Source: Halocynthiibacter namhaensis
GTDB lineage: Bacteria; Pseudomonadota; Alphaproteobacteria; Rhodobacterales; Rhodobacteraceae
NCBI RefSeq assembly: GCF_000812685.1
Contig: NZ_JWIF01000061.1
Span: forward strand, 1 to 42,669
DNA length: 42,669 bases
Direction: 5' to 3'
The translations under genes and the position numbers were made by a program. Of this stretch, positions 34,205 to 42,669 are shown one piece after another. Each line of letters begins with the position of its first letter. The first letter of the stretch is position 1. The notes below the pieces were generated by a model. That model searched no databases, was not told where the DNA came from, and was given only the letters and a program-made list of their open reading frames with translations.

Positions 34205-35262
34205 TGATCCGCCTCCTTGCGGGGAAGGTCGACAAGGATCGTATCCCACATCGCCGCCATCGTGGGATCTTCACGACGATCCGGAAAGATCTGCAGGATG
34301 ATGCGGCCTTCTGCGTCAAATGCCTCAAGTGAAAGGGCAGGTCCGCGTTTGGTAGGTTTGGTTACGATGTAAACTTCGGCCAGATGGTCTTCGCGAAGAT
34401 GTAAATCAAAGCGCTCATCCAGAATGTTAAACCAAGGCCCCATGCGCTTGGTGTTTTCGACGTAACCGCCGTGAATTTGAATGCAGCCACGATTGCCGAC
34501 AAACACCATGATCTTCGCTTTTTTCTCAACGGCTGCTTCAATCGCTAGCGAAACGGCAGCGGTTTCAACGGGTTGTACGTAAGGTGCACCAGCAATCCGA
34601 TAGGCACCCAGACGGTTCATTTTTAAGCGCGAGGTCAGGCGGCCAAATTGATGGGTATCCGTCATCTTATCCCATTCAGCGCGCAATTCTTCCGCCTTAG
34701 CCGGGTCCGCATTGGGCATTTCTGGCGCGCCTTTGGTGCGAATTTCAAGTAGTGCGCCCTGGTCATCCAAAGCCAGTGCCGCGATACATTCGTCCCATTT
34801 GTCATGGTTGCTGGTGTCGCGCAGGTGGATTTTGTGAACAGCCATCCCTGTGCCACTAAAAACCTGCAAGCTACGGCGCAGACCCGTTTCAGTCGTCTTT
34901 TCAACGGCAAATGCATGCGTCCAAAACTTGCCGAAAATGCGCAAATCGACCTCGGGCCCCAGGATCATCGAAGCATGTGCCCCGTCGTGCCATTCATCAT
35001 AGGTGCCAACACGTTCAATGACGCAGCTTTCGTTGCGCGTCAGAGCGAGGACTTCACCAAAGGCAATCGCCGCTTTCACAATGCCATCGGGTTTTGCAGC
35101 GATTCTTGTGACGCGCATCCCCTCATGTTCACCGCAATAGGCGGCAATAAGTTCGGCCTCGCTGATGTTAAGGCTTTCCGCGAAATCTCTTTCGCGCATC
35201 TTGGGGTTTTGTGCGCGCGCAGCACGGATTTCGGCGGCTGTCGGGGTGGTTTTATCCAGCAT
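34201..35262 (-). CDS. hmuS: Haemin-degrading/trafficking protein HmuS
   Basis: This is a 353-residue cytoplasmic HemS/HmuS-family protein that binds imported haem and delivers or degrades it. It has the family's double-repeat layout: RERDFAESLNISEAELIAAY at the start, ALTRNESCVIERVG, then a second half with VFVGNRGCIQIHGG, NILDERFDLHLREDHLAEVYIVTKP and SLEAFDAEGRIILQIF. It is the first gene of the minus-strand operon, with AGGAAAG eight bases before the ATG. It faces the receptor gene across a 241-base regulatory gap. Confidence 0.92.
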   Translation of the reverse strand: MLDKTTPTAAEIRAARAQNPKMRERDFAESLNISEAELIAAYCGEHEGMRVTRIAAKPDGIVKAAIAFGEVLALTRNESCVIERVGTYDEWHDGAHASMILGPEVDLRIFGKFWTHAFAVEKTTETGLRRSLQVFSGTGMAVHKIHLRDTSNHDKWDECIAALALDDQGALLEIRTKGAPEMPNADPAKAEELRAEWDKMTDTHQFGRLTSRLKMNRLGAYRIAGAPYVQPVETAAVSLAIEAAVEKKAKIMVFVGNRGCIQIHGGYVENTKRMGPWFNILDERFDLHLREDHLAEVYIVTKPTKRGPALSLEAFDAEGRIILQIFPDRREDPTMAAMWDTILVDLPRKEADQ

Positions 35263-35370
35263 TTCAAAGCTTTCCTAGAGTTTCAGCTTTGCCTGGCCAT
35301 GAACAGATTTGGGATCTGATCCTCTGCTGGAGCATATTGTTGTTTTCTTCAAGAAGCTCTTTTCTATTAG

Positions 35371-35387
35371 TTGACTATTTTAGTCAA
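35371..35387. promoter_or_regulatory. Iron-regulatory palindrome TGA-N9-TCA between hmuS and hmuR
   Basis: TTGACTATTTTAGTCAA is a perfect 7-bp inverted repeat with a three-base centre and fits the TGA-N9-TCA form of RirA-type iron-responsive operators in alphaproteobacteria. It lies in the only divergent gap of the haem locus, about 109 bases before hmuS and 117 before the receptor start. It could control both arms. Which regulator binds is inferred. Confidence 0.6.
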
Positions 35388-35503
35388 GATCATTATCCCC
35401 CTCAAAATGATCTCCGGGAAACATCCGGCGACGGGAAAAACTGCAAGCAAGCCAGCAAAATATGCTGTGCCAGCCCGACGCATTGGAAAACCAAGGGGAC
35501 AAC

Positions 35504-37601
35504 ATGGCACAGCCTGTTACAGAAAAACGATATCTTAAAACAAGCACCGCAATGGCCGCCGCATTGATCGCGACGCTTGCAACACCACTCAACGCCCAAG
35601 AATCGACTGCAGATGGTGGCGTGTTCACCATGCTTGGCCGTTTGGTCTTTGGTGCCGGGTCTGAACGTGTTGCGATTGACGTGCCTCAGGCAGTGACTGT
35701 TCTGAACCAGGATGATTTCGACCGCGAACAAGCGACAACTGTCGGTGATGTGCTCGAACGCATTCCGGGCGTGTCCACCGTTGGTTCTGAAAGCCCTTGG
35801 GGCGAAAGTTTCAACATCCGGGGGATTGGGTCCGGGGGATCTGCGGATGAACCACGCATTGTTATGCTGATTGACGGGGTCGGTAAATACTACGAACAAT
35901 ATCGCCTGGGGTCTCTGTTCACAGAGCCCGAATTTTTCAAACGCGTCGAAGTGCTGCGCGGCCCGTCATCTTCCACACTTTATGGTTCAGGTGCGATCGC
36001 CGGTGTGATCGCGATGGAAACCAAAGACGCCAGTGACTTCCTAGAAGGGGATGATACCTTCGCAGCGCGTCAACGTCTTCAGTTCACCGGGAACGGCAAT
36101 GGTCGGTTGTCATCAACCATTCTTGCCTTTGCACCCAACGATAGCTTTGAAGCCCTGCTTGGCTATAACTATCGCACATCTGACATCGTTGAAGGCGGAG
36201 ATGGTCAGCTTTTGACAGGCACTGAAGGCACGTCACGCGCCTTTATCGCCAAGGGTACATTGCGCTTTGGCGACGCCAATGAGCATTCGCTTGAAGCATC
36301 TGTTGTGCGCAACACATCTTTTGTGAATGACCAAGTTTACAATCTTGTGGATGCAACAACGACCGTGGGGCACGGTTGACCGCGATTTTGAAGATACAAC
36401 GGCCTATCTGTTGTATAATTTCAATCCGTCGACCAATGATCTGATCGATTTGGATGTGCAGCTGTCTTATTCAAATACATCCATTGATATGTCAGATCCC
36501 CAAGCGATTTTCTTGCCCGTCACGGATTACGCGTATAAAGGCCCGACTCTGAAGGTTGAAAACAGCGCACAATGGTCTGGTGATGGTTTTGAAAACTTCC
36601 TGACAGCTGGTTTCTCGGTCGCGCAACAAGACCGCGTTGCAACGCCAGCAGCAGGTGGCAGCCTGACATTCCACCCCGCTGGTGAGACACAGACGACTGG
36701 CCTTTGGCTGCAAAACGAATGGATCAAGAATGATCGCCTCACGGTGATTGGCGGGCTGCGTATGGATCGTCAAGATCTGACACCATCTGCTGCGGTTGGA
36801 TCTTTTCCTGACACATCCCGCACCGCTTATGCGGCCAATCTTGCACTGCATTATCAACTGAATGATCAGTTCGCGGTCTTTGGGTCTGCCTCATATACGG
36901 AACGCCTGCCAACCATCGATGAGATGTACGACACGCGGACCAGTGGTGGTGTGAACTATGATGTTTCCGCCGCATCCCTACAGTCAGAAACCAGCCGCAA
37001 CGTTGAAGTTGGTATGTCATGGAACGCATCAGATTTTCTGCTGGCCAACGACAACTTGACGCTGAAAGCCGTGGCCTTCCAAAACCGGATGTCTGATCAA
37101 ATCGCGCGCAACTCTGCCGCACCTGGCGCAGGTGTTGCGTCCTTTGTGAACCTCGATAAAACCGAAATCCGCGGTCTTGAATTGGAAGCCGCATGGGAAG
37201 CGGATCGTTTCTTTGGATCACTGGCACTGACGCATCTGAGCGGCAAGAACATTGGTGATCCGGCGTCCGCGAACCCAGGCCTGGAAAACCAACTGCCTGC
37301 GGATAGCATGACGCTTTCACTTGGGACGCGCCTGCCGGATCAAAATCTGGAACTTGGTTGGTCGCTGACCGCAGCTGTCAGTGCTGACCGCGTATCAGGT
37401 GGCAGCACGATCCATACTGCGGGCTATTCCACGCACGACGTTTACGCCAGCTGGAAACCGGATCATGGGGTCATGGAGGGTACTGAAGTTCGCCTTGGTG
37501 TTTCAAATGTGTTCGACCGAGATTACCGCACGAATTTGCAGTCCACGGGCACACGACGCGCCGGGCGTTCCATCAACTTGACGCTCTCCAAAACCTTCTG
37601 A
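35504..37601 (+). pseudogene. hmuR: TonB-dependent haem receptor HmuR with a single-base frameshift
   Basis: This is an outer-membrane haem receptor. A signal peptide (residues about 8-31, ending PLNAQES) is followed by a plug domain (VTVLNQDDFDREQATTVGDV, IPGVSTVGSESPWGESFNIRG, VEVLRGPSSSTLYGSGAIAGVI). A beta barrel ends in GVSNVFDRDYRTNLQ and a C-terminal Phe. The frame breaks in a GGGG run at 36367-36370. With three Gs the text reads TTTVGTVDRDFEDTTAYL without interruption and the whole protein would be about 698 residues, normal for the family. As given, the first part stops at 36379 and the rest is in another frame. The start at 35504 follows GGGGAC. It may be a real inactivation, a phase-variable tract or a base-calling error. 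Confidence 0.85.
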
Positions 37602-37626
37602 TCTCGATTTCTGTAGGAGAAACAAC

Positions 37627-38094
37627 ATGAAGAACCATGGCCAAAATCACCTTATACCGGTGGCAGCCACCATAATCGCGACCGGTTTTTTGGCCATGGC
37701 TGCACCGGCGCAGGGGGAAACCTCTGCGTCGGGCGCAACACTTATGATCGAATTGAACACCGTTTCAGAAACCCCGGGGGGATGCCGTCTAAGTTTCCTT
37801 GCCCAAAATGATCTGAGTGTTGACCTGAACACATTGGTTCTTGAAACCGTTCTGTTCACAAAGGACGGCGGTGTAGATCGGCTTACCTTATTTGATTTCC
37901 AAACCTTACCTCAAGGGCGTCCCCGCCTGCGGCAATTTGATGTTTCCGACCTGTCCTGTAGCGCCCTTGGAAGTATCTTAATCAATGGTGTGCATGCCTG
38001 CGCAGGCAGTGATGGCGACACTGAAATCACGACTGATAGCTGCAGAGATGCCTTGCGATTCAACACGCGTACTGACCACGAAATTCAAGGATAA
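37627..38094 (+). CDS. Small secreted protein of the haem/TonB operon, unknown
   Basis: This is a 155-residue protein with a clear Sec signal peptide (VAATIIATGFLAMAAPAQG-ET). The mature part has four cysteines (CRLSFLAQNDLS, LSCSALG, HACAGSDGD, DSCRDA), consistent with two periplasmic disulfides. The pattern MIELNTVSETPGGCRLSF is reminiscent of roseobacter proteins sitting beside ExbB/TonB genes, but I cannot name a function. It lies 25 bases after the receptor and four bases before exbB, so it is part of the same transcript and probably assists haem uptake at the outer membrane or periplasm. Confidence 0.7.
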   Translation: MKNHGQNHLIPVAATIIATGFLAMAAPAQGETSASGATLMIELNTVSETPGGCRLSFLAQNDLSVDLNTLVLETVLFTKDGGVDRLTLFDFQTLPQGRPRLRQFDVSDLSCSALGSILINGVHACAGSDGDTEITTDSCRDALRFNTRTDHEIQG

Positions 38095-38098
38095 ACAC

Positions 38099-38776
38099 AT
38101 GAGTATGCTAACTTATATCGTTACGTCAGTTCGCGAATTCATAACGCTTGGTGGCCCCGTCGTCGCCATTCTTTTGATGATGTCCGTGCTGTCACTATCC
38201 CTTGTGATCTACAAGATCGGTCAATTTGCTATGCTTGGTGTTGGTCGCCGTCATAGCTTGGAAATGGCATTGAAATTTATTGATAATGGTGACCAAAAAG
38301 ACGCCGAAACAGCGATAAGTAAAAGCCGCAGCCACTTAAAACCCCTGATCGCAACCGCCCTTCACGAGGCCCCCAATACCGCAGACAAGCCCCTCCTGTC
38401 TGAACGTCTTGCCGCCAGTTCCGAGCATCACATGAACCGCTTGGAGCAAGGGTTTCGCCCTCTGGATACCATCGCCCAAACCGCCCCGCTTTTGGGATTG
38501 TTCGGCACGGTTCTGGGCATGATCGAAGCCTTTCGCAGTTTGCAAGACGCAGGCACATCCGTTGACCCATCCCTGCTCGCTGGTGGGATCTGGGTCGCTT
38601 TGATGACCACCGCCGTTGGGCTTGCCGTCGCGATGCCGACCTCATTGTTGCTGACTTGGCTCGAAAGCCGCGTCGTATCTGAGCGGGTCTTCACAGATAA
38701 GGCCCTCACAATGTTGCTGTGTCCTGCTACACTCCCTGAAAATACAATCCCGAAAAACCGACATGCGACGGCGTAA
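38099..38776 (+). CDS. exbB: ExbB/TolQ-family proton channel
   Basis: This is a 225-residue inner-membrane protein that uses the proton gradient to energise TonB. A first membrane helix lies near residues 18-38 (VVAILLMMSVLSLSLVIYK). The conserved MotA/TolQ/ExbB block is LDTIAQTAPLLGLFGTVLGMIEAF, followed by LLAGGIWVALMTTAVGLAVAMP. The start at 38099 is taken because the family N-terminus begins there; a longer frame to 37985 runs inside the preceding gene. The end overlaps exbD by 14 bases. Confidence 0.9.
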   Translation: MSMLTYIVTSVREFITLGGPVVAILLMMSVLSLSLVIYKIGQFAMLGVGRRHSLEMALKFIDNGDQKDAETAISKSRSHLKPLIATALHEAPNTADKPLLSERLAASSEHHMNRLEQGFRPLDTIAQTAPLLGLFGTVLGMIEAFRSLQDAGTSVDPSLLAGGIWVALMTTAVGLAVAMPTSLLLTWLESRVVSERVFTDKALTMLLCPATLPENTIPKNRHATA

Positions 38777-39155
38777 TCATGGCTTTGCGAGGCGCGCGTT
38801 GTCGATGACGCCGCTCATTGATATCATCTTTCTGCTTTTGCTGTTCTTCATGCTGACATCGACCTTCACGAAATTTGCAGACGTGCCGCTTATGACGGCG
38901 GGATCTGGCACAGCTTCAGCGCCACAACCTAGAAAGCAGATTTTCCTACGCCTTATGGCGGATGGTGTTTCTGTGAATGGTAACCCGATTGATTTCGCTG
39001 ATATTACCCCCAGTATTTCCCGCGCCATGGGGGGCACCTCTGGACCGGCTTCGATTTTGTTTAGCCTCGGACCCAAGGTATCGTCGCAGCTGTTTGTCGA
39101 TACGCTCACGCGCGCCCGCGCGATCCCCCGGGCAGAGGTCACAGTGTTGCAATGA
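38763..39155 (+). CDS. exbD: ExbD/TolR-family protein, first copy
   Basis: This is a 130-residue ExbD. The single membrane helix carries the essential aspartate in MTPLIDIIFLLLLFFMLTSTF (about residues 15-35). A periplasmic domain follows (FLRLMADGVSVNGNPIDF). It partners ExbB in the proton-driven motor. It overlaps exbB upstream and the second exbD downstream. Confidence 0.9.
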   Translation: MRRRNHGFARRALSMTPLIDIIFLLLLFFMLTSTFTKFADVPLMTAGSGTASAPQPRKQIFLRLMADGVSVNGNPIDFADITPSISRAMGGTSGPASILFSLGPKVSSQLFVDTLTRARAIPRAEVTVLQ

Positions 39156-39571
39156 AACGTAAACCCCGCCTCAAACGCCGACAAGCTGAACCCACAATCG
39201 CATTGATCAATGTGGTGTTCTTGATGTTAATCTTCTTCTTGATAGCGGGCACGCTTGCCCCCCCGCTGGATACAGAATTGCAGTTGGTTTCCGTTGACGG
39301 ACTAGAAGGCCGGCCCCCGCCGGACGCCTTGGTCATCCATGCCGATGGACGGGTGCAATTCAGAGGTGAAGATATTGACCTCACGACTGTGGATATTTCG
39401 GTATTAACTCCTACGGCAAACGCGCCACCCTCTTCGGAGGGGGCGAGAGTTTCATTGCGGATCATACCTGATAAAAACACCCCCGCGGAACGACTGTTAG
39501 AGGTTGCCACTGCTTTGCGGCTCGCAGGCGCGACAGACATCCGCATTGTCACAGAACGAGGCCTGCAATGA
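39152..39571 (+). CDS. exbD: ExbD/TolR-family protein, second copy
   Basis: This is a 139-residue ExbD-type protein. The membrane helix is PTIALINVVFLMLIFFLIAGTL. The position of the usual proton-carrying Asp (LIDxIF) is occupied by Asn (LINVVF), so this copy may be structural and not proton-conducting. Two exbD genes in a row are frequent in alphaproteobacterial TonB loci. It overlaps both neighbours by four bases. Confidence 0.88.
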   Translation: MKRKPRLKRRQAEPTIALINVVFLMLIFFLIAGTLAPPLDTELQLVSVDGLEGRPPPDALVIHADGRVQFRGEDIDLTTVDISVLTPTANAPPSSEGARVSLRIIPDKNTPAERLLEVATALRLAGATDIRIVTERGLQ

Positions 39572-40419
39572 AATCACGTAAAATCATGACGATAGGCGCT
39601 GTAATTCTAACATCCTGCGCCTTGCATGCGGGCGGGTTCGCATGGACTTACCAGGCAAACACTGTACAGATTTCTGGGGGGTCCCCAGCTGAGGTGGCGC
39701 GTTTGGGCAATGGTTTTATCGACATGACAAGCGGAACCCTTTCGCCTGTTACCGCTGATGACACCACCAAAACCGCTCCCCTCGAAACGGCTCAGCCCGC
39801 AACAACTCAACCCGTAACAGCGACAAGTACCACCCCTCCAGTTCAGACATCCCCCTCGTCGCCCACACGCACAGTGTCCAGTGCATCGCCAACATTGGCC
39901 ACGGTGCCCCCGCCTTCTGAACGAATTACGGCCATCGCAACCGAGGTCCGTGAAGCACAAGCTGATACTCCCCGTCCAGCATCACGTCCGGTAACCCGTC
40001 CAGAACCGCGTCGCGCACAACCCAGTCCAACTCCGCAAGCCTCACGCCAGGGCGGCAATCAAAACACCCGCCGCGGCCAATCGACAGGACAGGAAACGGC
40101 AACAGCGACTGAGGCCTCTCCAAAGTCGAATGGCAGCGCATCAACCGCAGGAAATGCGGCGGCCTCCAATTATGACGGGCTTGTCTGGCGTCGCATCAGC
40201 CGAACACGCCGCAGCCGGTCAGGCGGGCGTGGCACCGCAGTGGTTAGTTTTCATATTGAGACATCAGGAACCCCCAGTCGCGTCCGCATTCAACGCTCCT
40301 CCGGCAAACCCGCGCTTGACCAAGCTGCCATAGACCATATTCATCGGGCTGCTCCGTTCCCATCTCCTCCCGCTGGTGCCCGTCGTGATTTTGGCTACAC
40401 CTATGAAGGCCGAGGGTAA
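39568..40419 (+). CDS. tonB: TonB energy-transducing protein
   Basis: This is a 283-residue TonB. An N-terminal membrane anchor (IGAVILTSCALHAGGFAWTY) is followed by a long Pro/Thr/Ser-rich periplasm-spanning region (about 60-190). The C-terminal domain has RRSRSGGRGTAVVSFHIET, then VRIQRSSGKPALDQAAIDHI and AAPFPSPPAGARR. It carries energy from ExbBD to the haem receptor. It is the last gene of the plus-strand operon. The linker uses many Thr and Ser besides Pro, which is common in marine roseobacters. Confidence 0.88.
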   Translation: MKSRKIMTIGAVILTSCALHAGGFAWTYQANTVQISGGSPAEVARLGNGFIDMTSGTLSPVTADDTTKTAPLETAQPATTQPVTATSTTPPVQTSPSSPTRTVSSASPTLATVPPPSERITAIATEVREAQADTPRPASRPVTRPEPRRAQPSPTPQASRQGGNQNTRRGQSTGQETATATEASPKSNGSASTAGNAAASNYDGLVWRRISRTRRSRSGGRGTAVVSFHIETSGTPSRVRIQRSSGKPALDQAAIDHIHRAAPFPSPPAGARRDFGYTYEGRG

Positions 40420-41806
40420 GAGGCGCAGGGACCATCCCAAGTTTTGTTCAACTTCTGACTGCTACATTGTGATACATGATCGTTATTTGATGTCGAAAAC
40501 ACGCCATTCGCGTAACTTCTTAAAACACACTAACTGCGTATTGCCGACTTCGGGGGAAGTGTTGCATGGATGTCAAATATGATTGGCCGGTGAATGGCTG
40601 CTTTCATCATTTTGACGGCGCTCCTTCGCAACCACAGAAAGTACCCGCATCCACTCGGCGCAGCGAAAGGCAAGGCCCGCTTTGGGCTGGAAGCTGCCAC
40701 ACGAACCCCTGATCTTTGGTTGGATGCGGGGGACTGCATGATATTTCCTAGGGAATCAAACCGCGAAGTGATCACTGAGATAGGAACAGAACACCGGGTT
40801 GATTGGCAGGCACCGATAGATGGCCGTGGCTCCATTCATCACAAATGATGCGTGTTCGCCCCGGTGGCGTCACGGGCACGAATGCTGCACGGTTTTCATC
40901 CGCACTAATATCAAGACCCCAACTCAACCTCTTGATCAGACACGACTGACGCCCATAGAAAACGTCATTGGCGAGGGAGTTGGGGCCTCTGGATAGGTGA
41001 CTAATCCTACCGTTGAGATGAAGTTATGCGATGTTTTTTCGACTCCAAGGCGGTCCGCGTAAAATTCATCATCCCTTGTTCAGTTCATGCCCATCAGCCC
41101 GGTGTTCGTGTCACGGGGCATCCATTGCATTGACGGTTACCGTTGTCGTCAGAATCTATTTTTCATCGACACATTGGTCGGGGTGCCCACCAGATTGGCC
41201 CTAGGGACCAGTAAGTGTCTAATAATTACGTTGGCCTAGTGTTCACCGATGATGGTCTAAGCCGCGCAATGGGTGCGCTGCGGGCGTCTTGCAATTGATC
41301 CACTCCACACTGACCTGTCCATCTGAAACCCGACAGCTTATTCTGGAGCGGCTTTGGCATTGTAATGCGATCCGGCGCGAATTTGGGATTCGGCCAGTCG
41401 ATATTAAGGCTGTTTATTGGTATCAATTTCGAAAACCAGTCAGCCAGAATAACGAGCCGGATCGATTTCTGGCTTGCCGCTTGCAGCATGAAAGATGCGC
41501 CTTGATGACGCTCACTGACTAATAATTTTCTGATTGGCTTGATTTCACCACACGCAACAAAAAAAGTTGACGACAATAATTTCCTAAAATTGAAACCAGA
41601 GTTTCACGCATTCCCCTTATAAATAGGCACGCGTCTCCTTTTATTCGTGACGAATGAAATTATCAGCGCATTCAACGCACTAGTTCCATTCGCGCGCCGC
41701 ATTTCCCCTCTTGAAATGGCATCCGATTGTTCCAAATTATCCTGTGTCGGAGCACGGATCTCCATAAACTCCCAAACACTTTTGAACAATAAAGAGGAAC
41801 CTATCT
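40420..41806. other. Long intergenic region without a supported gene
   Basis: Nothing here can be defended as a gene. A minus-strand frame with no start codon stays open from about 41022 to 40764 (contains FYGRQSCLIKRLSWGLDIS, then PPGRTRIICDEWSHGH). It may be a gene remnant, but I recognise no family. Nine-base arms CCCCAACTC (40917-40925) and GAGTTGGGG (40977-40985) form an inverted repeat inside it. Short frames at 41226-41576 overlap on both strands and neither is convincing. The last 200 bases are AT-rich and probably hold the promoter of the next gene. Confidence 0.4.
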
Positions 41807-42181
41807 ATGGTCGAAAGTCACAACACTACCCCAATCGCTGATAAGGTTTGCAAGCACCTGTACGAACACCCGGGATCGCCGGGCAATGTCCCCAAAGCCG
41901 TAAACGCTTGGCGTGACGGAATTTACGATTATGTCTGCAGTTCCCGTCTGGGGGAACATCTCAACAACTATCTGTTTGAAAATGTCCGCCCTGCGCTTGA
42001 CCAACATGATTGTGGTCTCACGGATGCACAGAAAACGTCATTTCTTGAATATCTGCATGAACAGGTGCCTGAGTTTGAGGCCGACATCGGTGCCTTCATC
42101 GATGCCTACAGCCGCGACTTTGACAGCAATGTCGTCGCTTACATTAAAGACCTGACCTCCAACACCACAAACGTACATTAA
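41807..42181 (+). CDS. Unknown 124-residue protein
   Basis: This is a soluble, acidic, mainly helical protein with no signal peptide. AAAGAGGAACC lies eight bases before the ATG, supporting the start. I recognise no family. The middle part (LGEHLNNYLFENV, then CGLTDAQKTSFLEYL) shows weak resemblance to the next gene's product (LEELIERVLNDWL, then HRLTGGQLADF), so the two may be distant paralogues in one operon, 17 bases apart. Confidence 0.6.
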   Translation: MVESHNTTPIADKVCKHLYEHPGSPGNVPKAVNAWRDGIYDYVCSSRLGEHLNNYLFENVRPALDQHDCGLTDAQKTSFLEYLHEQVPEFEADIGAFIDAYSRDFDSNVVAYIKDLTSNTTNVH

Positions 42182-42198
42182 CGAGAAAGATCTAAATC

Positions 42199-42471
42199 AT
42201 GGAAAAACATACATCCGAAGAAATCCTCAAGCAGGTGAACGAAGAACACAGGGCATATCTTCGTAACACCCCAGTTGCCGCTAATGCATTTGAAGCTGCA
42301 TTTACAAATCGGGCGCGGAGCGGCCTACTGGAAGAACTGATCGAGCGTGTTTTAAATGATTGGCTGCATGAAGAGATGCAGAACTATGATCATCGCCTGA
42401 CGGGTGGTCAATTAGCCGATTTTCATGGATTTGCAGGCTGTATAGGGCGGTGCAAAATTAGGCCACAGTAG
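42199..42471 (+). pseudogene. Unknown small gene truncated by IS21 insertion
   Basis: The native frame begins MEKHTSEEILKQVNEEHRA with AGAAAGATC upstream and is helical and acidic like its neighbour. It runs into the IS21 end at about 42439. The last 11 codons to the stop at 42471 are IS sequence. The rest of the gene must lie beyond the element, outside the window. Function is unknown. Confidence 0.6.
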
Positions 42472-42669
42472 CGCCGGTATTTCACCGGTGCGGGCGGCGC
42501 AAAAGTCGTCCACTTTTTGTCTGAACTGTTTGAGCAGGGAGGGCTGGAGGATTTACACTGTGGAAGTTTATTTGCAGGTGCGCCGGGCGCACTTTGATGA
42601 GGGTCGCAGCAAGCGGTCGATAGCACGTGATTTTGGCTTGGCGCGCGGAACGGTTGACAAGATGTGCGC
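42439..42669 (+). mobile_element. IS21-family element, left part (continues beyond window)
   Basis: The element begins TGTATAGGGCGG at 42439. It has the multiple internal end repeats of the IS21 family: GTGCAAAATTAGGCCAC (42451-42467) is echoed by GCGCAAAAGTCGTCCAC (42497-42513). The istA gene follows. The right end is outside the window. Confidence 0.72.
42560..42669 (+). CDS. istA: IS21-family transposase IstA (3' end outside window)
   Basis: The frame from GTG at 42560 reads VEVYLQVRRAHFDEGRSKRS, then IARDFGLARGTVDKMC, the N-terminal helix-turn-helix of IstA. GGAGG lies nine bases upstream. Only 36 codons are visible before the window ends; the DDE domain and the istB ATPase gene should follow. 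Confidence 0.78.
   Translation, partial: MEVYLQVRRAHFDEGRSKRSIARDFGLARGTVDKMC

Noticed and set aside
41226-41576. 116-residue minus-strand protein and an overlapping plus-strand frame
   Set aside because: The two frames mask one another, neither has a ribosome binding site or family pattern.

Overview
The window looks like DNA of a Roseobacter-group alphaproteobacterium (Rhodobacterales). The haem-uptake locus, the mobilisation genes and the insertion sequences all fit that group. The genus cannot be named from the sequence alone.

Layout. (1) 1-918 is the right part of an IS3-family element that runs in from the left edge. (2) 1056-29360 is a mobile defence island. It holds a Gabija pair (gajB-gajA, 1056-4750), a mobilisation module (VirD4-like coupling protein, VirD2-like relaxase, MobC-like accessory protein, 4881-9139) with a candidate oriT at 9173-9245, and an ardC operon with three small unknown genes (9316-10884). 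Next comes a complete type I BREX locus, brxR-brxA-brxB-brxC-pglX-pglZ-brxL, followed by a PD-(D/E)XK/DUF4268 gene (11446-26270). A HTH/PIN toxin-antitoxin pair (26915-27951) and a replication-initiator-like gene with palindromic iteron-like repeats inside it (28219-29088) complete the island. It is bounded by a 3' fragment of tRNA-Cys (29312-29360), which is an attachment site. (3) 29429-31422 is a graveyard: a 5'-truncated tyrosine recombinase, the C-terminal tail of an unrelated gene, and a broken IS3 element. (4) 31423-40419 is a haem-uptake locus: hmuSTUV on the minus strand and, divergently, a TonB-dependent receptor (frameshifted), a small secreted protein, exbB, two exbD genes and tonB. 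A TGA-N9-TCA palindrome lies between the two arms. (5) 41807-42669 holds two small unknown genes, the second cut by an IS21-family element that runs off the right edge.

How it works together. The island has a relaxase and a coupling protein but no mating-pair apparatus, so it is probably mobilised in trans. ArdC would shield incoming DNA. BREX and Gabija would protect the host from phage, and the toxin-antitoxin pair would stabilise the island. The haem locus is ordinary iron-acquisition equipment.

The points I find most unusual are these. BrxL has lost the usual Lon-type protease domain and carries a domain resembling the C-terminal (phospholipase-D-like) domain of eukaryotic MITD1. PglX is a compositional mosaic whose central recognition region appears to have been exchanged. 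The initiator gene carries embedded iterons arranged as in the phage lambda O gene. All assignments come from reading motifs by eye; no database search was run.
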